NCBI GenBank assembly: GCA_050084985.1
Contig: JBITNC010000001.1
Span: 68,448,001-68,512,000 of the forward strand
Direction: 5' to 3'
Length of the DNA: 64,000 bases
From: Nageia nagi
Taxonomy: Eukaryota > Pinophyta
Part shown: in pieces, positions 46,492 through 57,067 of the stretch
Layout of the letters: each line of letters begins with the position of its first letter
How positions within the stretch are numbered: position 1 is the first letter of the stretch
The notes under the pieces: model-generated
The model's input: only the letters and a program-made list of their open reading frames with translations
Told to the model about the DNA's origin: nothing
The model's database searches: none
Program-made: the position numbers and the translations under genes

Positions 46492-46882
46492 CAATCACAT
46501 AAAAAATAACATATCATATATAATGGTTCCTTTATATTTTGAGAGTACATCCACTTTGAACCATCATTCTATTACTCTTCACAAGATAACTCTTCTATAA
46601 ATCCTTTACAAAGCTCTTACAAGAGCATTCCTACAAGTCTACAAGATAATTATTACCATGTTTGATCAAATTATATAATGAAAAGGGTACCTCTTTATTT
46701 ATAAAAAAACTCATCATTTAACCTTCATTTTACCCAAAGGTAAGGTTAAAGATGTTTCTATATTTATTCTTCTTTTTATATTTATTCTCTTAATATTTTA
46801 AAATATCTAAATATACTTTAAGTATTAAGTGAATTTATATTAAAGAAAAATATTACACAATATTACATTACAATTTCTAACA
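46492..46882 (-). repeat. 5' LTR of element B, second part
   Basis: Continuation of 37764-37850; ends (+) CAATTTCTAACA, followed by AAACT. Matches 36290-36681. Confidence 0.85.
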
Positions 46883-47834
46883 AAACTACTTCAAGGTATA
46901 ACTTTTATCTCACTGCATTTTTTTAGTTATCTCACTGATACCAATATTTTTTTATTAATTCAATTTTATAAAAAAAATTCACTTGAAAGTAACAATGTTA
47001 TTGTTGAGCAATTTTTTTAGCATTCTTGTTTTCTAAATCCCTCCAAAATTGCTTAAATGTATTGTTATGGTATTTATAGTAGTAAAAATTCACAAAAAAA
47101 AAAATTCTTTTTAGATTTTTTTTATATGTTTATAAAAATATATGGGTAAAATTTGTGCAATTTTTTTTCTTTATATACAAAAATAAGGTATATCCTTTTA
47201 TCATATATGATATACAAAAATTATATATATTTGATAATTAATAAATAAAATTAGATAAAATATTTTATTTAATAGAAAAAATAAGCATTGTAAAAAAAAA
47301 TTATATTATATATAAAAAAAGAAGTTTCTTTTCTACTTAACGATTGTCTTTTCATTGGGCAGCTACCTCGGTTGCAATCGTACCCTTTGTCCGCCATTGT
47401 ACCCTCTATCTGCTGTTCCCTGCCATGCCCTTTGTGCCCTATTTTCTCCTCCATCGTGCCCTCTGTTGGTTGTTGCCTCCTGCCATTGATGCTTCGTGTA
47501 GACCCCGTGCGGTCACTTCGCAGAGGCCAACCCTGCGCATCCCTTCAATCTCATCAGTGGACACTCCGCTGCCTCTCAAACTCGTGCCACAAACTTTCTT
47601 TTTCTCATAAAAAAGGGCCTTTGGTGTATTTAAAAAAAATTGGACTGCAACCTCTTATTACTTTTCGGTAAATCAATTGCAAACTTTCAATTGCTTGCAA
47701 GTTTAGTAATTGAGGAAGGTAAAATAGTTAATGACAAGTTCTCATTAATTATTATTTTTTTTTACATATTCTTTAATAAGAAGAATTTTTTTTAAACTCT
47801 CAATTTTTTTTTTTTAATTTGTTCTTCAAAATTA

Positions 47835-47837
<3 letters not shown>

Positions 47838-47880
<43 letters not shown>
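47838..47880. repeat. (TA)n microsatellite
   Basis: About 21 uninterrupted TA dinucleotides in the element C leader. A similar run lies at 38856-38893 in element 2 and short ones at 62380 and 62666 in element 4, at comparable leader positions. Confidence 0.95.
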
Positions 47881-47882
<2 letters not shown>

Positions 47883-48168
47883 AATTGTTTTCCTTCCCTC
47901 TCTTAATGAGTTATAATATATGAAAAGTTATTACTTTTACTTTTAAAAAAAGAAAAAAAGGAAGTTCTTTTTTAAAGGAGATTATGAATTGAGAGTTATT
48001 TTTTTACTTTTTTTTAAAAGAGGGGGATGTTAATTGTGTTTTTTTTTTAAGAGAAGGGAATATTAATCCTTGTTTTTTAATTACTTGAAATAAAGTAATG
48101 GATTCATGCAATTATTTCCTTTTCTTGTTTTAATCTTGGTTTGGAAATGCAAATAGGAGTATTTTGGG

Positions 48169-48438
48169 ATGTCTTATAAGCATAAGAAAGTAAGGAGCCC
48201 CATTGCAAGAATGGAAACAATCAAGAAGAAAAAGAATAAGCTTTGGAAGAAAGCAAGAAAGAGAGAATATGAAGACAAGATGCTAAAATCGTCAATCCTT
48301 GCAAGACAAAGGAATGAAGTCATAGCTTGTATGCTTCACTTTCAAACTTGCTATACAGTGTACTTTGATGCTTTTATGATTGAGGAAATAGCTCTTCCTG
48401 TTGAAATAAGTCTTCCTAAGAAAGTTGGTGATAATTGA
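48169..48438 (+). CDS. Intact 89-codon ORF in the element C leader, unknown
   Basis: Starts MSYKHKKVRSPIARMETIKK, very basic in the first 35 residues (KKKKNKLWKKARKRE), then a mixed segment (LARQRNEVIACMLHFQTC, YFDAFMIEEIALP) ending at a TGA. It is longer and of more balanced composition than other frames in this leader, and AAATGCAAATAG just upstream looks like a splice acceptor. I do not recognise a family. It could be captured host sequence, as proposed for the PPR fragments of element 1, or a chance frame. Everything around it is decayed, so an uninterrupted frame is slightly surprising. Confidence 0.35.
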   Translation: MSYKHKKVRSPIARMETIKKKKNKLWKKARKREYEDKMLKSSILARQRNEVIACMLHFQTCYTVYFDAFMIEEIALPVEISLPKKVGDN

Positions 48439-49032
48439 CCTTATTTTTATGTTAGTTGTTAAGACTTATGTTAACATTGAGCATGTTGTAAAGGTCTTAG
48501 AGCCTTGTTATGTAACTAACCAAAAATAAATCTAAGAAAACTACTAACCCCTTGTTAACTGGTTGTTCTTTTTTTTTTTATGGTTAAACAATCAACAAAT
48601 GGTCAAACTAAGTTAAGTTAATGATAAAATGTGTACTTACTTCAAATACTAATTATAATTGTAGATTAGGGTTTACTAACCTTAAATCTACTTAGTGTTA
48701 ATCAAGTGCACTAACATGACTTATATGTTAAAATTAACTTACAACTTACAAACTACAAATTACTAACCAAACAAAGCTACTAACCTTCAACTTGTCAATT
48801 TGTTTGCATTAATTTATACAAATTTGTATAAGTTCCTTTCAATTGTAATAATATTAAACATGATTAGTTTGTATTAGTTGGTTACTTGCAATTGTTATGA
48901 TATTTAGTTAAATATTTGATGGTTCATTAAATTTTGTTAGTTACTTACAACTATTATAATGCTACTTGCACTTATGATTGAAAAATCATATGTTGATGCT
49001 TCTTTTGCTTTAATCAATTAATCTTTCTTTTA

Positions 49033-49890
49033 TGGAAATGGGAGATTCCTTTTCACCTAAGCACATCCTTGATGGTTCCAACTATGGTATTTGAGAACTA
49101 AGGATGAAAGTGAAGCTTCAATCATGCAAACATTAGCAAATAGTGATTGAGAATCAAGTCACTCCACCAGAAGCTAAAATACTAAAGGTCTATAACAACA
49201 AGAATAAGTTGGTAACCTTTATGATCTTTAAGGCAATTTCAGATGAAATTATCCTCATGATTTCATCCTCAACATCAACCAAAGAATCTTGGAATAGGCT
49301 TAAGAAGATTTACCTTGGGTCTAAATTTTCTAGAAGGTTTACCATCCTCCAAAAGCTCTTGCAATCTCATTAAGAGGAGGATGAAGGTGTGGTAATCTAC
49401 TTGAATAAGATTATTGATCTAAGGACTCAGCTTATGAGTTGTGGATGTAATTGAATCAATTATGAATTTATGATATTCATTATCTTACAAAGCCTCTCAA
49501 CTAAGTTTATTCATTTTGTGATAGTTATTGAGACTAGGATTGATGATTAAGAGGAAATATTATCTCTAGATAATCTTTCTAGACTCCTCTTGAAGCATGA
49601 AGATATTAATAAGAAGGTTTTGATTTCTTTTTCAAAGAAGCAAAACATTGCTTTAGGTGCAAATAAGATGACTTAATTCAAGAAGAAGTTCAAAAATCAT
49701 AAGAAGACCCCTCAAGCTCATCCTAGGATAAATGTAAAAAAGAATGAAAATAATAATCATGATCATAAAGGCAAGTCAAACAAATCACATGTGTGTAAGA
49801 AAACATTTGATAGAAATTGTAATTTTTGTGGCATCTATGGTCATAAAGAGAACCATTGCTTCAAGAAAAATAGGGAGTAAAATTGCAAAA
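49033..49890 (+). pseudogene. Copia element C gag
   Basis: Opens MGDSFSPKHILDGSNYGI, a stop, ELRMKVKLQ and then a 76-codon open stretch (49143-49373) with STSTKESWNRLKKIYLGS and FTILQKLLQSH, followed by YLNKIIDLRTQLM, DNLSRLLLKHED and the regular zinc knuckle CNFCGIYGHKENHC at 49818-49860. Stops are few and mostly TAG/TAA/TGA at Gln, Trp or Arg positions. It is clearly paralogous to the element 1 gag. Confidence 0.88.
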
Positions 49891-52800
49891 GAAAATATAA
49901 TGTGAACAACTTCAAAGAAAAGAATAATAAGAAAAGTACTTATGTTTGTGGTCTTTATTCCAAATCTCATATTTGTTCAAATGATTGGATAGCGGATTTG
50001 AGTTTCACTAATCATATAAGCTTTGAAAGGAATAAGTTTGAAAATTTTCACAAACATAGGAAGGATGCGGTTGTAATAGGAGATAACTCTATGCTAGAAG
50101 TTCAAGGGATTGGAAGCATCTTGATGCATGGGAAGGTGGTTGAAGATATGATTTTTGTACCTAAGTTAGGGATGAATCTTTTATCAGATATTCAAATTGC
50201 AAGAAAAAGATATACCTTTGAGTTTAATTCAAATTCTTGGAGTATAAAGAAAGAGTTTTCCACTTTGGATAAAAGGTTTGGTTAAGAATGATCTTAATTA
50301 TATAGTTGATCAAATGCCTACTAAGTTATGCTTAGCTTCAAATGTTTATTCTAAAGGAAACCTTTGGCATCAACACTTAGGCGACCTAAACTACAAAATT
50401 ATTCAATTCATGAAAGATCAAGATCTTATGAAAGGTTGGCCTTCCCTATCACCATCCATTGAACTTTGAAAAAAATACATCTTAAGGAAGGTGGAAAGGA
50501 AAACATTTGAGAAGGAAAAGGAAATTAGGGTATCTCAACCTCTCCAATTGATACACTCATATTTGATGGATTCATTTCACACTAAGTAATTTGAAGGAGT
50601 ATCTTATATCCTTACTTTTATTAATGACTTTAGTAGGATGACTTTTGGGTATCTAATAGAGCATAAAGATCAAATATTTTATATGTTCAAAGAGTTCATA
50701 GTTTTAGTTAAAAATCAAACCAATCTGAAGGTCAATATGTTAAGGTTGAATAATGGAGGTGAATATATAAGCAACGAGGTCAATGACTTTTATGCAAAGC
50801 ATGGGATAAAAAGGCAATTTACAATCCCTTATACTTTGCAATAGAATGGTGTTACAAAAAGGAAAAATAGGATCATAATGAATATGGTTATATGCATGAT
50901 GAGAAATCTTTATAAGTATTTATGGGGTGAAGTTACGAGAACTATTATCTACTCCTTGAATAGGTGTCCCACATAAGTAGTTGAAGGGAAAACTCCATAC
51001 GAGGCATGGAGAAGGAAGAAACCTAATATCTCACATCTAAGGGTCTTTAAATGTAAAGCATTTTCTTCCATAGTTCTTGAGAAAAGGAAGAAAATGGATA
51101 ATAAGTCAAAAAAGTGCATCTTTGTGGGATATGATAATCAACATAGAGGGTATAGAATCTACTCTTTTTCAAGTGAAGTCTTTGAAAACTCTTCAAAAAT
51201 TCCTAAGTGGTTGTATATCTCTTCAAATAAGTTACCTCAAGAGAAAAATTCTCTAATGTAGAGTATATTAGAAGCATAACTTTGAATAAGTCTCTCCTTG
51301 CTAAAATCAATAACCATAATGAGCTTTCAACCTTTAAAGAGGCATATAAACATATTTTTTTGATGGATGTAATGAAGTTAGAATATGAAGCACATATGAA
51401 AAATGGAACTTGGGACCTAGTTCTAGATTCATCCTTAGAGAATGTAATTAAGAATAAGTGGATTTATAAGATCAAGTACAATTCCAAGGATGAAATTGAG
51501 AAATATAAGGCAAAGTTGGTAACTAAGGGTTTTTCTCAAAAGTATGGAGTTGATTATGAGGAATCTATTTCTCCAATAGAAAACATGGATACAATTAGTT
51601 TGATCCTTACCCTTTCAATGGCTCAAGGTTGGAAGGTACTTCAACTTGATGTGAAGAGTGTTTTGTCAATGGTGACTTAGATGTTAAAATCTTTATGAGT
51701 CAGCCAGAAGGATTTATTGTGCAAGGAAAAGAATCCTATGTGTGCAAGATAAAAAAAGTCTTTGTATGGAATTAAACAAGCATTGAGAGCTTGGTACAAG
51801 AAGATTTCAAGGTATTTTAAGACTCTTAGGTTCAACAAATGCTACTTAGATTTAGATATTTATGTGCTTAATGAAGCAAAAAAATTGATCTCAATTCTTC
51901 TTTATATGGATGATCTTTTGATCATGGGTAATAATATGGTGATCATAAATGAGTTCATAAACAAAATTAAAATAGAATATAAGATGACTAACCTTGATCT
52001 CTTACACTACTACCTTGGTATGTTTTGGGTATATATAGATTCAAGCAAAATATACATGTGGAATAAAACTTGCAAAAACTATCAATCAAATCTTTAATGA
52101 GGTTCACCTAGTGTGGGCTACATCCCTAAGAAACTATCAATTGAATCTTTATCATAGTACAAAATACAAGGGATTATAATTTGCATCAACCTTGATGTAA
52201 TATCTCCTTAGTCCCTCACAAGCTCTCTATCAAGCTCTCGTATGCTCAAACCCTAGCACAACTCTAATACAATGATACTTACTTCATACAAAATCCTCAT
52301 ATATAATAGAGAATACAATTTATGACCTAAATATCAATGGTCCAAATTCACCACTAAAAATAGCCACTCTTAAAAATAGATTTTTGCAAGAATAGTGCTA
52401 TTTCTAAAAATAAGTAAAAATAGACCCATATAAGGGATCATAGGGGTGCGCCATTTGTACATGGCTTCACAAATGCACCTCCTAGGATAATAGGCTCCAC
52501 ACTCCAATAGTATGCAAGTGTATCAATGTAAGGATTATACCTACCTTAGTCAATTCAAATACATCTCAGATATTTTGTAGAAGTTTGGAATGGAAGAGTG
52601 TAAGCTTGTGGCTATTCCCATTGCTCCTAGAATCAAAATTAATTCTAGCTCAAACTCTCAGTTGGAAGATGCTATAGAGTACCAATAACTTATTAGTAGT
52701 CTTCTCTATTTGACTATCTCTAGGCTAGATATTTTGTATGCAATGAATTTGATGGTAAGGTTTATGCACAAGCCTTATGTTGAGCATACTTATGCAACCA

Positions 52801-53340
52801 AAAATATTTTGAGGTATATTGAGGGCAGAAAAGATCTTACCCTCAAGTTTACCAAGTTACCTTTGTTTGTTCTCTATAGGTTCTCAAATTCTAACTATGG
52901 AGGTGATAAAGATGATAAAAAAATTCACTTTTATTTATGTATTTAATATTGGATTATGTGTTATATCTTAGTCTTCTAAGAAGTAACCTATAGTCACTAT
53001 GTCAACCATAGAAGCAGAATATAGAGATATGGTTGTTGCATCCTAAAAAATGATTTGGTTCAAGCATATTTTGAAAGAAATTACATATGAATAGGTTGGC
53101 CCATCTTTGATATCTTTAGGCAATCAATCTATCATTTCTTTAGCCAAAAACCTTATGTTATATAAAAGAACAAAACATTTCAAAATCTAAGCACATTTTA
53201 TTAGGGAGAAGGTTTTGAATGGTACCTTGGAGCTTTAGTGTTATCTATCCAATAAAAACTTTGATGATTTATTCACCAAGCCCCTTTCAAACACTTAGTT
53301 TTGCAAGCTTTGGGGGTGTCTTGGGTTGGTGAAGTTTCTT
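49891..53340 (+). pseudogene. Copia element C pol
   Basis: Open segment 49902-50285 covers the protease region, but the active site reads ADLSFTNHI where family members have DSGCTNH, so the catalytic triad is destroyed. Pre-integrase 50278-50469 (GNLWHQHLGDLNY). Integrase 50520-50900: HSYLMDSF replaces HSDLMGP (first catalytic Asp lost), RLNNGGEY (second Asp changed to Asn), NGVTKRKNR (Glu changed to Lys). RT 51282-52020 includes KYGVDYEESISPIENMDT and LLYMDDLLIMGN. RNase H is at 52700-53290 (SNYGGDKDDKK). A 487-bp insert splits RT after HYYLGM. It is inactive. Confidence 0.9.
52023..52509 (-). mobile_element. Solo LTR inserted in the element C RT
   Basis: The RT reading HYYLGM stops at 52022 and resumes at 52510 as MQVYQCKDYTYLSQ. 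GTATG flanks the insert on both sides (52018-52022 and 52510-52514). On the minus strand it contains GGGATGTAGCCCACACTAGG then TGAACCTC, a phrase common near the 3' end of plant copia LTRs. No internal region exists, so it is a solo LTR; the exact first and last bases are uncertain by 2-3 nt. Confidence 0.75.
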
Positions 53341-53399
53341 ATTTAAGATCTCTTTAGGTTTATTTGTATTTACATTGTATTTCTCCTATGATAAGAGGT

Positions 53400-54290
53400 C
53401 CATCATGTCACAACCAAGTCAAAGAGGGGGCATAATATAGTTAAACAATTAGGGCATCCAAAGCTTCCTAAGTGAGACAAATTTTCAAGGGGTACTTTCT
53501 TACTTTTCTTGTTATAATTTGAATTTATGCTTTGATTATATTTTATCCCAAAATAATCAAACCATATTAAAAGTGGAGCATCTATTAACACCTAAAAAAG
53601 AATTTTAATTTAATTAAAATACATTTTTAGGTATTCAAAATGATTTATTTATTTTATTAAATAAATATTCTAATCATTATGAAAACTCATTTACCTTTAT
53701 GTTTTATGATAACAGGTTGATTTGGAATCATAATAAACTTAAGGAGGAGCCTTAGCACTAAACTTGTTACTTATAACGGTGGAGAGGTTATGCATAAGCA
53801 ATTATGAAATGATCATGAATCCTTGATTGGTGGTAATATACTTATGTCATTCTTGATCGTATTTCTTAACATCACCTATCATGTTTGGTTTTTATTATTC
53901 TTTGAGATTTGCATTCCTAAAATATTTTCATCCATTCATGAGTGATATTTTGAGCATTGAAGGTGAGATGATGACATCGAGCAAAAGGGCAAGGCAATCT
54001 AGAAAGTTAATCGAGTAGTGTTGTTGGGTTCTTAGCATCAACACTAGGTTGAGGTTGGATTTGTGGCTTCATTCTTCAAGGAAGATTTTTTTATCCTCTT
54101 TTGATTGAATATTGTCTTTATTCATCATGCTAAGTAAAATCCAAGTTTGTATCTTTTATAAATATAGTTTGATAGGTCAAGGTCAATTAGGTCATTATCA
54201 TCATTTGTTGTTATTTCATGGTTAATTTGTTAAAATGAATTTTGCTATAAATAATCCTACTAATTTTTATTCCAATTATAACACCTTTAA
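53400..54290 (+). mobile_element. 3' end of a second Tat-like gypsy element
   Basis: 53450-53582 matches the 3' UTR end of the minus-strand Tat-like element (29505-29640 reverse): GGGTACTTTCTT, TTTGAATTTATGCTTTGA, then the purine stretch AAAAGTGGAGCATC. The LTR starts at 53583 (TATTAACACC, TG mutated to TA) and extends at least 90 bp in alignment with 29504 leftward; TATAAATATAG at about 54150 may be its promoter. Its right end is not determined. Nothing of the pol region remains to its left. Confidence 0.6.
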
Positions 54291-54913
54291 TGGGATTTGG
54301 ATATGGTAGAGAACTTCACCTCAATGTATGATGTCCTCCTCACTCTTAGATACCTCAATAGGCTCACTTCCATAGCTCTTTGTATCCTCCAATATCATCT
54401 TTCCTTTACAAGCCATAGGTTGAGTATAAGGTTTGTGTGGGATGGGCTTTCTCCTTGGATAAGCACTTTGGATGTAGAATTGAGTCATGTTGTTGGGTGG
54501 AAGGGAGATAAATGATATAGGACCAAGCATGAACTAGCAGTAGGTAGTTGATATAGACTTACTAGTGCACTAACTAGAACATTACTTATAAAATTGATAA
54601 AACAAAAAATCAACTTCGAGCCAAATTTAAAAATCAAGAAAAATCATTTCAAAATTGACAACAAATTATAATTCTTTACAAAATAAATACATAAAATGAA
54701 AACTTGTAATTTCTAGAAAAAAAATAGATGAAAGGAAAAATCATAATTTATTAGCAATTTCTAAATATTGGGTCAAAATCACCCACTTCCCATATATAGT
54801 AAATCCCATCTCTAATTGCTATGAGATTTCTTGTTAGGAAGCTGAAAAATGAATACCTTATTCCATGTTTCATAATTTTTTATTTTTTTAATTAATCTTT
54901 TATCAAATACTAA
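54291..54913. other. Unassigned DNA
   Basis: Contains a 72-codon + frame and a 69-codon - frame (54297-54530) with no recognisable motif. No repeat structure seen. Confidence 0.4.
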
Positions 54914-55075
54914 TAAAGTTAAAGTCAACATTTAACATCCTTTCAACATATTGGTTTATAAGACCTATCAAAGGTTTTTAAATATCACCAATGTGAGGTG
55001 TGGGAGCAGAACTTGAGACATTCAATCTGAGTACTTTCACACCTCACTTATCTCCTAACTTCCTTAGCAAGAGGT
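54914..55075 (-). mobile_element. SINE-like element, copy D
   Basis: Matches copy A (5341-5490): minus strand GAGATAAGTGAGG, then GTTCTGCTCCC (B-box-like position), TGATATTTAAAA, TTTGATAGGTCTTATAAACC and ATGTTGACTTTAAC. Confidence 0.5.
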
Positions 55076-55278
55076 GATAAGTTATTTTTTAGATATTTTA
55101 ACAAACATCATTAAATTGTGCTTGATTTGGTTATAGAATTTTTTCTAATGATTAATTTTCATTAGGTGGGTATAAATGATTGTGATCAATTTTCCTTTTG
55201 CATATTCTTATTTTTTATATTTTTTTAATATGAGAAAAAATCATTAAAATACTTAATTGATATATATTTACTTTTGGA

Positions 55279-55355
55279 TAAACTTTGATAGGTCCTACAA
55301 ACCAATGGGTTTAAAAGGATATTAAAAGATAACTATCTATTTATTTATCTATCAT
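55279..55355 (+). repeat. LINE-type 3' tail, copy E
   Basis: AACTTTGATAGGTCC, ACAAACCAATGGGTTTAAAA, then CTATCTATTTATTTATC. It is in inverted orientation relative to copy D, 300 bp to the left, so the two tails face outward. Confidence 0.75.
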
Positions 55356-55569
55356 TTTCACCATTTAGATTTTTGAAGCAAAAGTTAACATAGCCTTTGA
55401 AAGATGATGAATATATTTTGATAGATTTTGTACAATTGAAAAAACTAAAAATAAATATTCACAACATTGGTGGTACTAACAACATCCAAAAAAAAATTGT
55501 GACATACTTAAAATAACTCCACAAAGATGTCTACTTACTTAGCATACTAATTAAGATATTATTATTCTA

Positions 55570-57060
55570 GATAGTTCTAGATTAGGCCTCCCCCTTAGGA
55601 GCTTTTGGTCCCTCATAAGCTTTAGTTCATCAAGTGAGGATACAAATATCTTTTGGTCCTTCAAAAGGATTTGTTCCTTTGTACAAACTAGTCAAAATTC
55701 CTAATAATCTATTTTTGAAGTTTGAATTTTCTTATCAAGCTTCACATATTCTACAACCTTATCAAAATATGAAGATAAATCATCCTAAATTGGCATAATT
55801 GGAGTATATTCCTTATCATCCAATAATAAAGGTTCAAATTCTCCATATTAATGACAAAGTACATTTGCATATAGCTAGGTAAGCCAAGTTTAAATGCATT
55901 TTCTCCATACTTATCTATTATCTTATAAAATAGTCCATAATGTATGGGTTTCAGCTATTATTAGATCCTTGAAGCCTCTTCTTACCTAAATGCAACCACA
56001 CCATGTCTTTTGTTTGAAACTATATGTTTGTCATGATGCTTTTTATATTATTATTGAGTCTTTTTCAACTTCTCCTCCATATAATCATGAATAATCTAAA
56101 TTTTTTGAATGAACTCAAGAGCCATATTACCTTTAGACATACTACTCCCTGCTTCATTTGAACCATTCAAAAAAACTCCATCAAAAGGTAAATATGGTAG
56201 AAAATCATAACACACCTCAAAATGTGACCAAATGCACAATGATCCTATTAAGAACTTCAATTTGACTATTAGTTTTAGGGTGAAATGTAGTAGATCTCTT
56301 TAATTTTTTATTCTAAATTCCCCAAAGTACAGTCCAAAAATTGGTAAGGAATTGAGTATCACGATCACTAATGATAATCTTGGGTAAATCAATATGCATA
56401 AACACATTTTGAAAGAATAAATCAGTTGCTCCTTTGGCTATGACAATCTTCTTTGCATGGAAACATGATAATCATCTTGCTAAATAAATGTAAAATATTA
56501 CATACAAGTAATCATTTCCCTTGCAAGTGGTAGGTAATCCACCCATAAAATCCATTGAATTGCTTTCAAAACAATGGCTAGGAATTAGTAGGAAAGTGTA
56601 CAATCCTAACTTTTGGTTAGTTGGATTACAAGTGTTGCAAATGACACACTCATGAATATATCTAATGATATGATTTTGCATATTTTTCCAATATACTATA
56701 AAACATTTCTATTGAATTATGCATGGTAAACTTAACAACAATCTAAGATGTATGATTTTTTCTAGTCAGTTACAATTTATTGTCTTTACAACATAAAACT
56801 TTTCAACCTTGAATAATAATTCATCTCTCATGTGATAAGTTTCCATTGAGACATTCTTTTTGGCTCAAAAATTGTGATACATGTCTCTAAATTCCTCATC
56901 CTTATTATATTAACCTTTATAACATAAAAAATAAAATTATTTAACTCCATAAAACTAAAGCAAGTTTCATGGAAGGTCTAAATAATAAATCAGATAACTT
57001 ATTAGTCTGATCCTTAATATATCTAACCAAGAGATTAAATTATTTCAAGAAACCTATCCA
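55570..57060 (-). pseudogene. Gypsy integrase fragment
   Basis: Minus-strand translation: YIHECVICNTCN (zinc-binding Cys pair) and SMDFMGGLPTTCKGNDYL in the 70-codon frame 56681-56472, then FMHIDLPKIIISDRDTQFL, TTFHPKTNSQIEVLNR, and near 55920 GENAFKLGLPSYMQ and VINMENLNLYY from the integrase C-terminus; the end near 55580 reads SLDELKLMRDQKLL. This is another Ty3/gypsy pol remnant, different in sequence from the two elements above. Stops are many; no LTR was found. The LINE at 57068 abuts or interrupts its upstream part. Confidence 0.8.
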
Positions 57061-57067
57061 TTTAAGA

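Larger units (their letters stand above)
36204..46882 (-). mobile_element. Element B: copia-like, coding-less, minus orientation
   Basis: Left LTR 36204-36681 and right LTR 37764-46882, the latter split by element 2 at 37851-46486. Target duplications are AAACC (36199-36203) and AAACT (46883-46887), one mismatch. Minus strand: right LTR, primer site AATGGTATAAGAGCC at about 37763-37749, about 1.08 kb internal DNA without ORFs, polypurine tract beside the left LTR. No gag or pol exists, so it is either a non-autonomous derivative or an internally deleted copy. Confidence 0.85.
46883..49032 (+). other. Leader of copia element C, distal part
   Basis: AT-rich leader with a C-rich variable block at 47340-47600 (degenerate CCATTGTACCCTCT repeats), a (TA)n microsatellite at 47838-47880, and a small open frame at 48169-48438. 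No other coding signal. Confidence 0.7.
35617..53390 (+). mobile_element. Copia element C, outermost of a three-level nest
   Basis: 5' LTR at 35617-36147, primer site at 36148, and leader to 36203; element B is inserted there. The leader resumes at 46883: joining the two sides restores GAGGTAAAAC then TACTTCAAGGTATAA, matching the leader of element 2 (GAGATAAAAC, AATTTAGAGGTATAA) near 38455. Gag-pol follows at 49033-53340. No 3' LTR resembling 35617-36147 is found, so the right end is truncated; the boundary near 53390 is approximate. Confidence 0.85.

Noticed and set aside
54297-54530. Overlapping 72- and 69-codon frames on both strands
   Set aside because: Overlap on opposite strands, no motif, no neighbour support; probably chance.
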